Position numbers and translations under genes: made by a program
Shown: piece after piece, positions 7,662 through 14,361 of the stretch
Numbering within the stretch: the first letter of the stretch is position 1
Layout of the letters: the number at the start of each line of letters is the position of its first letter
Assembly (NCBI GenBank): GCA_002359635.1
Contig: DENJ01000056.1
Location: 20,218 to 62,242 of the forward strand
DNA length: 42,025 nt
Origin: Burkholderiales bacterium UBA2647
GTDB taxonomy: Bacteria; Pseudomonadota; Gammaproteobacteria; Burkholderiales; Burkholderiaceae_E
Direction: 5' to 3'
Notes under the pieces: model-generated
Seen by the model: the letters and a program-made list of their open reading frames with translations, nothing else
Told to the model about the DNA's origin: nothing
Database searches by the model: none

Positions 7662-8807
7662 CCCGGCGGCGGCAAGGCGATGGGCGGGGGCGAGGCATCG
7701 AGCGTCACCGGAACAGGGACGCAAAGCGCGTCGCAAACGCAAAAAAGTCCTCACCGAATCGCCGTCTTACCAGGCGATGGTATCGGCAAGGAAGTCATGC
7801 CCGAGGCGCTTCTGGTGCTTGAAGCCGCCGCAAAAAAGTTTCATATCCCGCTGGCGATGGATCATTTTGACTTTGCAAGTTGTGACTACTATGCCAAGCA
7901 CGGCCGGATGATGCCTGAGGATTGGAAGACCCGGATCGGGACCCACGATGCCATTCTTTTTGGGGCTGTGGGCTGGCCCGACACGGTGCCTGACCATGTC
8001 TCGCTTTGGGGTTCACTGCTACTTTTCCGCCGCGAATTCGATCAGTACATCAACCTGCGTCCTGTGCGCCTGATGCCAGGTGTGCCATCGCCCTTGGCCC
8101 ATCGAAAACCTGGCGATATCGATTTTTATGTGGTCCGCGAAAATACCGAGGGCGAGTATTCATCGATCGGGGGCAAAGCTTTTCCGGGTACCGAACGTGA
8201 ATTCGTCTTGCAAGAGTCGATCTTCACGCGATTCGGTGTTGACCGCGTGCTGCGTTTTGCCTTTGAGCTTGCCGCCAAACGGCCGCGCCGCAAACTGACT
8301 TCAGCAACCAAGAGCAATGGCATTTTCATTTCAATGCCTTACTGGGATGAGCGGGTCGCCGATATTCAGAAGTCTTATCCCGATGTGCATGTGGATAAAT
8401 TTCATATCGATATATTAACAGCACATTTTGTCCGAAACCCTGATTGGTTTGATGTGGTCGTGGCTTCCAATCTTTTTGGCGATATCTTGTCGGATCTTGG
8501 CCCGGCTTGCACGGGCACCATCGGTATTGCGCCTTCTGCCAATATCAATCCCGAGCGTCGCTTCCCTTCGCTTTTTGAGCCGGTTCACGGCTCGGCGCCC
8601 GACATTTACGGTAAGGCGATTGCAAACCCGATCGGTCAGATTTGGTCTGCTGCGCTCATGCTCGATCATTTAGGCTATCCGAAAGCGCATGATGCGATCG
8701 TCAAAGCGATTGAAACAGTGACCGAACATGGCCCGCGCACACCCGACATGGGGGGCAAGGCAGCAACTGGCGATGTTGGCAAAGCTGTGCTTGAAGCCCT
8801 GGGCTGA
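7608..8807 (+). CDS. ttuC: Tartrate dehydrogenase-like beta-decarboxylating dehydrogenase (TtuC/YeaU type)
   Basis: A 399-residue member of the isocitrate/isopropylmalate dehydrogenase family, most like tartrate dehydrogenase/D-malate dehydrogenase. These use NAD and a divalent metal to oxidise tartrate, or to oxidise and decarboxylate D-malate. Visible motifs are VLPGDGIG (53-60), the substrate arginines in the INLRPVRL region, RENTEGEYS (177-185) with Tyr184, the metal-binding NLFGDILSDL (288-297) and EPVHGSAPDIYGKAIANP near the cofactor pocket. The fold begins near residue 48. The first 47 residues are a low-complexity extension that begins with three in-frame 6-codon repeats, each opening with ATG. 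GAGGAGG precedes the first ATG at 7608. The gene lies 9 nt before glycerate 2-kinase, a pairing expected for tartrate and glycerate use. Substrate preference is inferred. Confidence 0.87.
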   Translation: MSADKTMSANETMSAEKTPGGGKAMGGGEASSVTGTGTQSASQTQKSPHRIAVLPGDGIGKEVMPEALLVLEAAAKKFHIPLAMDHFDFASCDYYAKHGRMMPEDWKTRIGTHDAILFGAVGWPDTVPDHVSLWGSLLLFRREFDQYINLRPVRLMPGVPSPLAHRKPGDIDFYVVRENTEGEYSSIGGKAFPGTEREFVLQESIFTRFGVDRVLRFAFELAAKRPRRKLTSATKSNGIFISMPYWDERVADIQKSYPDVHVDKFHIDILTAHFVRNPDWFDVVVASNLFGDILSDLGPACTGTIGIAPSANINPERRFPSLFEPVHGSAPDIYGKAIANPIGQIWSAALMLDHLGYPKAHDAIVKAIETVTEHGPRTPDMGGKAATGDVGKAVLEALG

Positions 8808-8816
8808 GCTCGTCCG

Positions 8817-10142
8817 ATGTTGCTTGCTCCGCGTGAGGCATTGCTTGAGAGCTTTCAACGCGCTTTGCTTGCCGCCGATCCGGTGCGGGCCTTCACGCGG
8901 ATAAGGCCTAGGCAAACCAAGGGAAGGACCGTGGTTGTCGGCGCTGGGAAAGCTTCGGCGCATATGGCGCATGCGCTGGAGAAGGTCTGGCCTGGCGATG
9001 CCTTGCAAAAGCTATCCGGATTGGTGTTGACCCGCTACGGCCATGGTGTGGCTTGCGAACAGATCGAGGTGGTTGAGGCAGCCCATCCTGTGCCCGATGA
9101 TGCGGGTTTTGATGCCGCGCGCCGTGTGCTTGCGCTGGCGTCGGATCTCGGGCCAGGTGATCAATTGATTGCACTGGTCTCAGGTGGCGGCTCGGCCTTG
9201 TTGAGCCTGCCGGTGGATGGTGTTTCGCGCGATGACTTGCGTGCCTTGACCGCGCAATTGCTCGCAAGCGGGGCGCCGATCGAAGCGATGAATGTGGTGC
9301 GTAAGCACTTGTCCCGCATCCAAGGGGGTTGGCTTGCCAGCGTTGCGGCTTCGCGCGGGGCTGAGGTTCAGGCCTATCTGATCTCTGATGTGGCAGGCGA
9401 CGACCCTTCGGCGATTGCTTCGGGTCCTTGTAGCCCTGACCCGAGCACTTATCAGGAGGCGCTCGAGATCCTTGCTCAGTGGCAGATTCAAGCGCCAGCC
9501 TCGGTGCTCGATCATTTGCAGGCAGGCGCGCAGGGCCGCAAGCCCGAAACGCCGAAGGCTGGTGATCCTGTTTTTCACAACGTTCAACAAACGATCATCG
9601 CAGCGCCCCGCCAGAGCCTGGATGCCGCTGCCGCCTTTTGGCGCGAACAAGGGGTGCAGGCGGTGATCCTCGGCGATACGGTGACCGGGGAAGCTTCCCA
9701 GGTTGCACTGGTCATGGCTTCCATGGTGCGCGAGGCTTTGAGCGGTAGGAACCCGCTCTTTAAACCGCCGGTTGTGTTTTTGAGCGGCGGCGAATGCACC
9801 GTGAGCTTGAGTGGACTTAAGGCTGATCGCAAGGCTGCCCAACCGCCACGGGGCGGTCGGTGCAGCGAATTTCTGCTTGCCCTTTTGCAAGCGCTGGGCC
9901 AGCAGTCAAGGGTTTATGCGCTGGCTGCTGATACCGATGGCATCGACGGTTCCGAGGATAATGCAGGGGCTTGCTTTGACCCGCAAAGCTTGGCGCGGGC
10001 CGGGGCAAAGGGTTTGCGGATCAAAGACTATTTACGCGCGCACGATGCCTGGGGGTTTTTCCACGCAAGTAACGACTTGATTTACACCGGACCAACCGGC
10101 ACGAATGTGAATGATTTTCGGGCGATTCTCGTGACCGCCTGA
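8817..10142 (+). CDS. Glycerate 2-kinase (MOFRL family; often labelled hydroxypyruvate reductase TtuD)
   Basis: Phosphorylates D-glycerate to 2-phosphoglycerate with ATP, feeding tartrate, glyoxylate and aldarate breakdown into glycolysis. The 441-residue length fits the two-domain family. VVGAGKAS (40-47) carries the catalytic Lys45, HPVPD and LVSGGGSALLSLP (about 120-132) form the glycine-rich nucleotide region, and the C-terminal MOFRL domain is visible as LAADTDGIDGSEDNAGACFD. The start ATG at 8817 lies 9 nt after the tartrate dehydrogenase stop; no strong ribosome site is present, so translation probably depends on the upstream gene. Older annotation calls this family hydroxypyruvate reductase; the kinase assignment rests on characterised GckA/GarK2-type members. 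Confidence in the family is high. Confidence 0.93.
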   Translation: MLLAPREALLESFQRALLAADPVRAFTRIRPRQTKGRTVVVGAGKASAHMAHALEKVWPGDALQKLSGLVLTRYGHGVACEQIEVVEAAHPVPDDAGFDAARRVLALASDLGPGDQLIALVSGGGSALLSLPVDGVSRDDLRALTAQLLASGAPIEAMNVVRKHLSRIQGGWLASVAASRGAEVQAYLISDVAGDDPSAIASGPCSPDPSTYQEALEILAQWQIQAPASVLDHLQAGAQGRKPETPKAGDPVFHNVQQTIIAAPRQSLDAAAAFWREQGVQAVILGDTVTGEASQVALVMASMVREALSGRNPLFKPPVVFLSGGECTVSLSGLKADRKAAQPPRGGRCSEFLLALLQALGQQSRVYALAADTDGIDGSEDNAGACFDPQSLARAGAKGLRIKDYLRAHDAWGFFHASNDLIYTGPTGTNVNDFRAILVTA

Positions 10143-10182
10143 GCGGTATCCATGCTGTGATCATGCAAAGGAGGATTGCTTG

Positions 10183-11400
10183 ATGATCGACGATCAGCGT
10201 TCAGTGTCCAAGGCTAAGCGTAGCGAAGCGATTGTCTGCGGTTTACCTGATGATTGGCATTTGCATTTGCGGGACGGTAGCGCCTTGCAAAGGGTTGTTT
10301 TGGCTACAGCACTGCAATTTGGCCGGGCCATTGTGATGCCCAATTTAAAGCCCCCGGTCACCAAGCTTAACCAGGCATTAGCCTATCGACAAGGTATTCT
10401 CGAAGCACTAAAGCATGCGATCAAGGAAGCCATACAACAAATAGAACGGCAAGAAAATCGCTCGCCGCTACCTGCAGGCGGCGGTGCTTTGTTTTTTAAT
10501 CGACCTGCTGCAAGCCTTGAGTGGAAGATGGCGCAGCTGCATCATGCAGCGGCATTTCAACCCTTGATGACGCTTTATCTCACCGACCAGACAAGCCCTT
10601 TGGATATCGACCAGGCGGTTGATTCGGGTCTGGTGCAAGCCGTGAAGTTTTATCCCGCCGGTGCGACGACCCACTCCGATGCGGGTGTAAGTTCAATTAC
10701 CAAGTTGGACCACGTGCTCGAACGCATGCAAAAGCGAGGTTTGCCTTTGTTGGTTCATGGTGAGGTTACCGATCGTGAGGTGGACATCTTTGACCGGGAG
10801 GCTGTGTTCATCGATCGTGTGATGCTTGATTTAAGGCGAAAGTTCCCAGCGCTCAAACTTGTTTTTGAGCACATCACAACCGAGGAGGCGGCATTTTATG
10901 TGCGTGATGCTGAAGGTCCGATTGCAGCGACCATCACACCCCAGCACTTAATCTATAACCGTAATGCTATTTTTAGCGGTGGTTTAAGGCCGCACTGGTA
11001 CTGTCTACCGGTCTTAAAAAAAGAACGTCATCGCTTGGCTTTGCTACAGGCAGCCACTTCGGGTTCGCCCAAGTTTTTTCTCGGTACTGATTCTGCGCCT
11101 CACGCCGCGCATTTAAAAGAACATGCGGCAGCTTGTGCAGGATGTTATAGCGCACCGCATGCCTTGGCGCTTTATGCCAGCGCTTTTGATGCCGTGGATG
11201 CGCTCGACCGGCTGCCAAGCTTTGCATGGTCTCATGGCGCTGCTTTTTATGGGCTTGAGCCAAACAGAGCTAAGATCCGTTTGGTTCCTGAGGCCTGTGA
11301 GACGCCGCTGCGTTTTGATTTTGGCGACGGTCAACATATCGTGCCGCTGGCGGCCGGCGAAATGCTTCCCTGGCGGTTTGATGGCTTTGTTGCCGAATAG
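10183..11400 (+). CDS. pyrC: Dihydroorotase PyrC (class II) with an internal insertion
   Basis: Catalyses the reversible cyclisation of carbamoyl aspartate to dihydroorotate in pyrimidine synthesis. The metal site is visible as DDWHLHLRDG (His26, His28), the lysine that becomes carbamylated in VKFYPAGATT (Lys155), VHGEV (His192), FEHITT, and GTDSAPHA with the catalytic aspartate. The rest follows E. coli PyrC closely, for example AATITPQHL and RPHWYCLPVLK. At 405 residues it is about 55 longer than the usual 345-350. The excess is an insertion at about residues 76-124, between the YRQGILEAL helix and PLMTLYLTD, plus a longer N terminus. The ATG at 10183 is used because AAGGAGG lies 8 nt upstream. 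The stop overlaps the DUF3025 gene by 20 nt. Confidence 0.95.
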   Translation: MIDDQRSVSKAKRSEAIVCGLPDDWHLHLRDGSALQRVVLATALQFGRAIVMPNLKPPVTKLNQALAYRQGILEALKHAIKEAIQQIERQENRSPLPAGGGALFFNRPAASLEWKMAQLHHAAAFQPLMTLYLTDQTSPLDIDQAVDSGLVQAVKFYPAGATTHSDAGVSSITKLDHVLERMQKRGLPLLVHGEVTDREVDIFDREAVFIDRVMLDLRRKFPALKLVFEHITTEEAAFYVRDAEGPIAATITPQHLIYNRNAIFSGGLRPHWYCLPVLKKERHRLALLQAATSGSPKFFLGTDSAPHAAHLKEHAAACAGCYSAPHALALYASAFDAVDALDRLPSFAWSHGAAFYGLEPNRAKIRLVPEACETPLRFDFGDGQHIVPLAAGEMLPWRFDGFVAE

Positions 11401-12247
11401 CTTTGAACATCCCTGGTGGCAAGCGATTCGATCCGACTTGCTCACCGTGCTGGCCTTGGATAAGCCCGAGGCCCGACTCGATTGGCTTAACGAGCAAGCC
11501 CGCGAGCGCGCCTGTCTGAACAGCCGTGGCTTGAGCATTGAATTTATCGATCAGGCGCATTGGTCCGGCAAGGCTTATGAGGCCTGGATCGATCAACATG
11601 GGCAGGTGCCCACCCGTCTTTCCGGTAAAGGCCAATGGCATGATCTGTTTAACGCGCTGATCTGGCTACGCTGCCCCTTGAGTAAGGCACAACTGAATCG
11701 TGCGCATGTGAAAGCCAGCCGAATCGATGCGGCAGGGTCGGCAACGCAGTCAGGCAGACGAGGTCCGATGCGCGATAAGGCAACGCTGATCGATGAACAA
11801 GCGCTGATTTGGCTCGACCACGACCCGGTCTTGCGCGAAGCTTTGCAAAGGCGGGATTGGTCGAAGCTCTTTCTTGAGGAACGCGATCGTTGGTCTGCCC
11901 TGCAGCACACACGAGGCCTTTTTGTTTTCGGGCATGCGCTTTATGAGAAGTTTCTGGCGCCGTATAAAGCGCTTACCGCCCATGTCTTGATACTTTCGCC
12001 GACGACGGCATCAAGCGCTGTCAAGGCTCAAGGCAAGACAGCGCGTTTGGACGCGCAAACGGGCTGCGATTTGTCGATGCATGAACTCGATGCTGTGCTT
12101 GCGCAAAGACTTAGCGATTGGACCGATGCTCAAACCCTGCGGCTTTACCCGCTTCCGGTTCTGGGTGTGCCGGGCTGGCACCAAGACAACGCTTGCCCGG
12201 CCTTTTACGATGACCGCCATGTTTTCCGTCGGCCGGCGAATATTTAA
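11381..12247 (+). CDS. DUF3025 family protein, function unknown
   Basis: A 288-residue soluble protein matching the DUF3025 pattern, found mainly in beta- and gammaproteobacteria. Recognisable segments are the N-terminal W-rich part (FEHPWWQAI), GQWHDLFNALIWLRCPLSKAQLN in the first third, RDKATLIDEQALIW, FVFGHALYEKFLAPY, and the C-terminal LRLYPLPVLGVPGWHQDNACPAFYDDRHVFR. No signal peptide or membrane helix is seen. The start at 11381 lies inside the pyrC 3' end, a 20-nt overlap; a longer in-frame reading from 11123 would overlap pyrC for nearly 280 nt and is not credible. denD follows after 13 nt. No biochemical role is known to me; the conserved His, Asp and Arg residues could suit an enzyme, but that is speculation. 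Confidence 0.82.
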   Translation: MALLPNSFEHPWWQAIRSDLLTVLALDKPEARLDWLNEQARERACLNSRGLSIEFIDQAHWSGKAYEAWIDQHGQVPTRLSGKGQWHDLFNALIWLRCPLSKAQLNRAHVKASRIDAAGSATQSGRRGPMRDKATLIDEQALIWLDHDPVLREALQRRDWSKLFLEERDRWSALQHTRGLFVFGHALYEKFLAPYKALTAHVLILSPTTASSAVKAQGKTARLDAQTGCDLSMHELDAVLAQRLSDWTDAQTLRLYPLPVLGVPGWHQDNACPAFYDDRHVFRRPANI

Positions 12248-12260
12248 CAAGGAGAATTGA

Positions 12261-13244
12261 ATGCACATGATTGTGACCGGTGGGGCAGGTTTTTTAGGCC
12301 AACAATGTATTGCGCGCTTGCTCAAGAACGATCTTCTCGTTTTGGCGCCTGAGGCGGGCAAGGCGATTCGATCGATCAGCGCGTTTGATGTTGCTGAGGG
12401 GGCGCTACAGCATCCGAAGCTTCATTATGTGGTGGGCGATATCGCCGATCCGCATCAGCTAAGGGCGCTTTTTTGCGACGACACGGTGGCCATTATTCAC
12501 CTGGCTGCCGTGGTGAGCGGTACCGCTGAGGCTGACTTTGATCTCGGTATGCGGGTGAACCTCGACGGTACCCGCCATCTGCTTGAGACGGCGCGTGCGC
12601 AGGGCCGACTGATTCGATTGCTTTACGCCAGTTCAATTGCGGTCTTCGGGGGCGATTTGCCAGCCATGGTTCGCGATGAGACAACGCCCACCCCTCAGGG
12701 CTCTTACGGCATTCAAAAATACATCGGCGAGCAATTGGTGCAGGACTACACCCGAAGGGGCTTTATCGATGGTCGCTCCGTCCGCATCCCGACGGTGGTG
12801 GTGCGTCCGGGTAAACCCAACGGGGCAGCTTCGGGTTTTGCCTCCAACATCATTCGCGAGCCGCTTGCCGGCCGGCCCGCATTGCTACCGGTAGACCCCG
12901 CAACGGCGATGTGGGTCGCTTCGCCGCGGGCCGTGGTCACGATGCTCATGCATGCCCTGAGCCTTGCGCCTTCGGCATGGGGATGGCATCGGGCGATCAA
13001 CCTGCCCGGGCTCACCGTTACCATGCAAGAGGCATTGGCTGCGCTTAAAGCGGTTGCGGGCGAGAGCGCTTTGGCGCTTGTTGAACATCGCGCCGACCCG
13101 GCAGTTTTACGCCTGGTCAACACCTGGGCCGCCCGATTTGATACGGCGCGAGCCCTTGCCATGGGTTTTGCACCCGATGAGCATTTTGAAGCGATCGTGA
13201 GGGCTTATGTGGAGGATCATCCCGAAGCGCTGGTCGATCACTGA
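12261..13244 (+). CDS. denD: NAD-dependent epimerase/dehydratase family protein, D-erythronate dehydrogenase-like (DenD)
   Basis: An extended short-chain dehydrogenase of 327 residues. The cofactor motif is VTGGAGFLG (5-13), the catalytic pair is Tyr149 and Lys153 in YGIQK, and Ser124/Ser125 precede it. The stretches RSVRIPTVVVRPGKPN and GFASNIIREPLAGRPALLPVDP are characteristic of the DenD group, which oxidises D-erythronate to 2-oxo-tetronate. In characterised systems denD sits with a 2-oxo-tetronate isomerase, a kinase and an aldolase (the otn/den genes); none of those is adjacent here, so the symbol is provisional and another sugar acid may be the substrate. AAGGAG lies 7 nt before the ATG. 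The gene ends 16 nt before RNase P RNA, so the rnpB promoter must overlap its 3' end. Confidence 0.82.
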   Translation: MHMIVTGGAGFLGQQCIARLLKNDLLVLAPEAGKAIRSISAFDVAEGALQHPKLHYVVGDIADPHQLRALFCDDTVAIIHLAAVVSGTAEADFDLGMRVNLDGTRHLLETARAQGRLIRLLYASSIAVFGGDLPAMVRDETTPTPQGSYGIQKYIGEQLVQDYTRRGFIDGRSVRIPTVVVRPGKPNGAASGFASNIIREPLAGRPALLPVDPATAMWVASPRAVVTMLMHALSLAPSAWGWHRAINLPGLTVTMQEALAALKAVAGESALALVEHRADPAVLRLVNTWAARFDTARALAMGFAPDEHFEAIVRAYVEDHPEALVDH

Positions 13245-13249
13245 TCGGT

Positions 13250-13255
13250 TACACT
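13250..13255 (+). promoter_or_regulatory. Candidate -10 element for rnpB
   Basis: TACACT ends 6 nt before the first base of the rnpB P1 helix at 13261, the distance expected for a transcription start there. No convincing -35 box is found 16-18 nt upstream, where the sequence is still denD coding. The same TACACTCAGC string occurs before the peroxiredoxin gene. Confidence 0.4.
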
Positions 13256-13260
13256 CAGCC

Positions 13261-13691
13261 GGGGAAAGTGGGTTGGACGATCGCTGGGGCTTTTAAGGCT
13301 GCCAGAGGAAGGTCCGGACTCCATTGGACAAGGTGCTGGCTAAGGGCCAGGCGCAGCAAGTTGCGGTTCGTCTTCGGGCGGCCAAGACCCAAGGCGACGG
13401 AAAGTGGCACAGAAAATATACCGCCTGCAGGGTTTCGATCCGGCGGGTAAGGGTGAAAAGGTGGGGTAAGAGCCCACCGCGGCGCTGGTGACAGCGCTGG
13501 CAGGCTAAACCCCACCTGGAGCAACACCAAATAGGCATGCGCGCGCCTGAGCTTTGCCCAGGCCCATCGACGGTCCGTCGCTGAAGGCGTATGCGGGTAG
13601 GTGGCATGAGCGCGCTCGTAAGCGCGCGCCCAGAGGAATGATCGTCAGGCTTTCAGCCCTACAGAATCCGGCCTATAGACCCGCTTTCCCC
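13261..13691 (+). ncRNA. rnpB: RNase P RNA, bacterial class A
   Basis: The catalytic RNA that removes 5' leaders from precursor tRNAs. The ends pair: GGGGAAAGTGGG (13261-13272) with CCCGCTTTCCCC (13680-13691), forming helix P1 with one G-U pair. Conserved cores are present in order: GGACGATCGCTG, GAGGAAGGTCCGGACTCC (from 13305), CACAGAAAATATACCGCC, GGTAAGGGTGAAA, GGTGGGGTAAGAGCCCACCGC, and ACAGAATCCGGCCTATAGACC near the 3' end. Helix P4 is supported by a compensatory change, CCGGA (13314-13318) with TCCGG (13667-13671), where most bacteria have CCGGG/CCCGG. One core base differs: the usual GAGGAAAGTCC reads GAGGAAGGTCC, with G at 13311. About 431 nt is on the long side. No typical terminator with a T run follows. 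Confidence 0.96.
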
Positions 13692-13705
13692 ACCCCGCTA
13701 AGTCA

Positions 13706-13721
13706 TTGTCATGATTGACAA
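13706..13721. promoter_or_regulatory. Inverted repeat TTGTCA-N4-TGACAA upstream of mraZ
   Basis: A perfect 6-bp inverted repeat (13706-13711 and 13716-13721) with spacer TGAT, between rnpB and the mraZ promoter. It could be a regulator site or a weak hairpin at the rnpB 3' flank; no T run follows, so it is not a standard terminator. Confidence 0.4.
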
Positions 13722-13725
13722 ATAA

Positions 13726-13744
13726 AGGTCATTCAACTTGACCT
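13726..13744. promoter_or_regulatory. Inverted repeat AGGTCA-N7-TGACCT overlapping the mraZ -35 region
   Basis: A perfect 6-bp inverted repeat (13726-13731 and 13739-13744). Its right arm covers most of the candidate -35 hexamer TTGACC (13738-13743). It shares TGAC half-sites with the repeat at 13706-13721, so both could bind one factor. The factor is not identified. Confidence 0.35.
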
Positions 13745-13766
13745 CGCTTGCCCTTTTCCGTAAAGT
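13738..13766 (+). promoter_or_regulatory. Candidate sigma70 promoter for mraZ and the dcw cluster
   Basis: A -35-like TTGACC (13738-13743), a 17-nt spacer and a -10-like TAAAGT (13761-13766) would place the transcript start near 13773. The MraZ boxes begin inside the -10 element, so bound MraZ would block RNA polymerase. A better-matching TTGACA at 13715 has no -10 at the right distance. Confidence 0.45.
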
Positions 13767-13804
13767 GGTAAATAGTAGGAAAAAGTGGCAGAAAGTGGCG
13801 CAAT
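13765..13804 (+). promoter_or_regulatory. MraZ operator: four GTGG-type boxes at 10-bp spacing
   Basis: Four direct repeats start at 13765, 13775, 13785 and 13795: GTGGT, GTAGG, GTGGC and GTGGC, each followed by five A-rich or mixed bases, giving an exact 10-bp period. MraZ is known to bind tandem TGGG-like repeats of this period before its own gene and to repress it. The match to that layout and the mraZ gene 100 nt downstream make this a strong call. Confidence 0.8.
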
Positions 13805-13883
13805 AGGCGATGTTCGATGGCGGTCGGCTTCGTGTTTTTGTGCTCGGTGGTGGCAATCGGCTTAACAAAAGCGGGGTAAGCGT

Positions 13884-13903
13884 GCACACGGCAATCCGTG
13901 TGC
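13884..13903 (+). promoter_or_regulatory. Perfect stem-loop directly upstream of the mraZ start
   Basis: GCACACGG (13884-13891), loop CAAT, then CCGTGTGC (13896-13903): an 8-bp perfect stem ending 4 nt before ATG 13908 and 10 nt before ATG 13914. It fills the place where a Shine-Dalgarno site should be, and none is visible between it and the start. A GGGG run at 13873-13876 lies on its other side. Confidence 0.6.
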
Positions 13904-13913
13904 GCCGATGATT

Positions 13914-14342
13914 ATGTTTCAGGGAACGTCCTCACTGCACTTGGATGCCAAGGGGCGGGTTACCGTGCCGTCAAGGCATCGGGACGTCCTGCTTGCGCAA
14001 TGTGAAGGCCGACTGACGCTGACTCGGCATCCGGATGGCTGTCTATTGCTGTTTCCGCGAGGGACATGGGAAATCAAGCGTGAAGAGATTCGCGCATTTC
14101 CGATTGCCGCGCGCGACTGGCAGCGGATTTTTCTGGGCAGCGCCGAAGATGTTGATATGGATGCTTCTGGGCGAATTCTTGTTTCGCCCGAGTTGCGTCA
14201 GGCTTCCCGGATCGAACGCCAGCTTGTCTTTATGGGCATGGGCGCGCACTTCGAACTCTGGGATCCACCAAGTCTTCATGCACGGGAGCAGCAGGCGATC
14301 GACGCCGGCATGCCCGAAGCCTTATCGCATTTCACGCTTTAG
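13914..14342 (+). CDS. mraZ: Transcriptional regulator MraZ
   Basis: First gene of the division and cell wall cluster; an AbrB-type DNA-binding protein that forms a ring-shaped oligomer and represses its own operon through the boxes at 13765-13804. The 142-residue protein has two SpoVT/AbrB-like repeats, each with the D-A-x-G-R signature: [15 protein letters not shown] near the N terminus and [13 protein letters not shown] in the second half. Length matches the family (about 143-152). ATG 13914 gives [15 protein letters not shown], which lines up with the MFRGA start of E. coli MraZ; ATG 13908 would add Met-Ile. Neither start has a visible ribosome site because a hairpin stands in front. rsmH begins 19 nt after the stop. 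Confidence 0.95.
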   Translation: MFQGTSSLHLDAKGRVTVPSRHRDVLLAQCEGRLTLTRHPDGCLLLFPRGTWEIKREEIRAFPIAARDWQRIFLGSAEDVDMDASGRILVSPELRQASRIERQLVFMGMGAHFELWDPPSLHAREQQAIDAGMPEALSHFTL

Positions 14343-14361
14343 GCAGGGAGGCTTGCACCAT

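Noticed and set aside
9180..9890. 236-codon minus-strand open frame
   Set aside because: Antisense to the glycerate 2-kinase gene; no domain, no ribosome site, shadow composition.
13715..13720. Perfect -35 hexamer TTGACA upstream of mraZ
   Set aside because: No acceptable -10 sequence occurs 16-18 nt downstream; the bases belong to an inverted repeat, so it was not called as a promoter.
13692..13907. Possible small gene in the rnpB-mraZ interval
   Set aside because: Open frames here are short, lack ribosome sites and cross the MraZ boxes; the interval is better explained as a control region.
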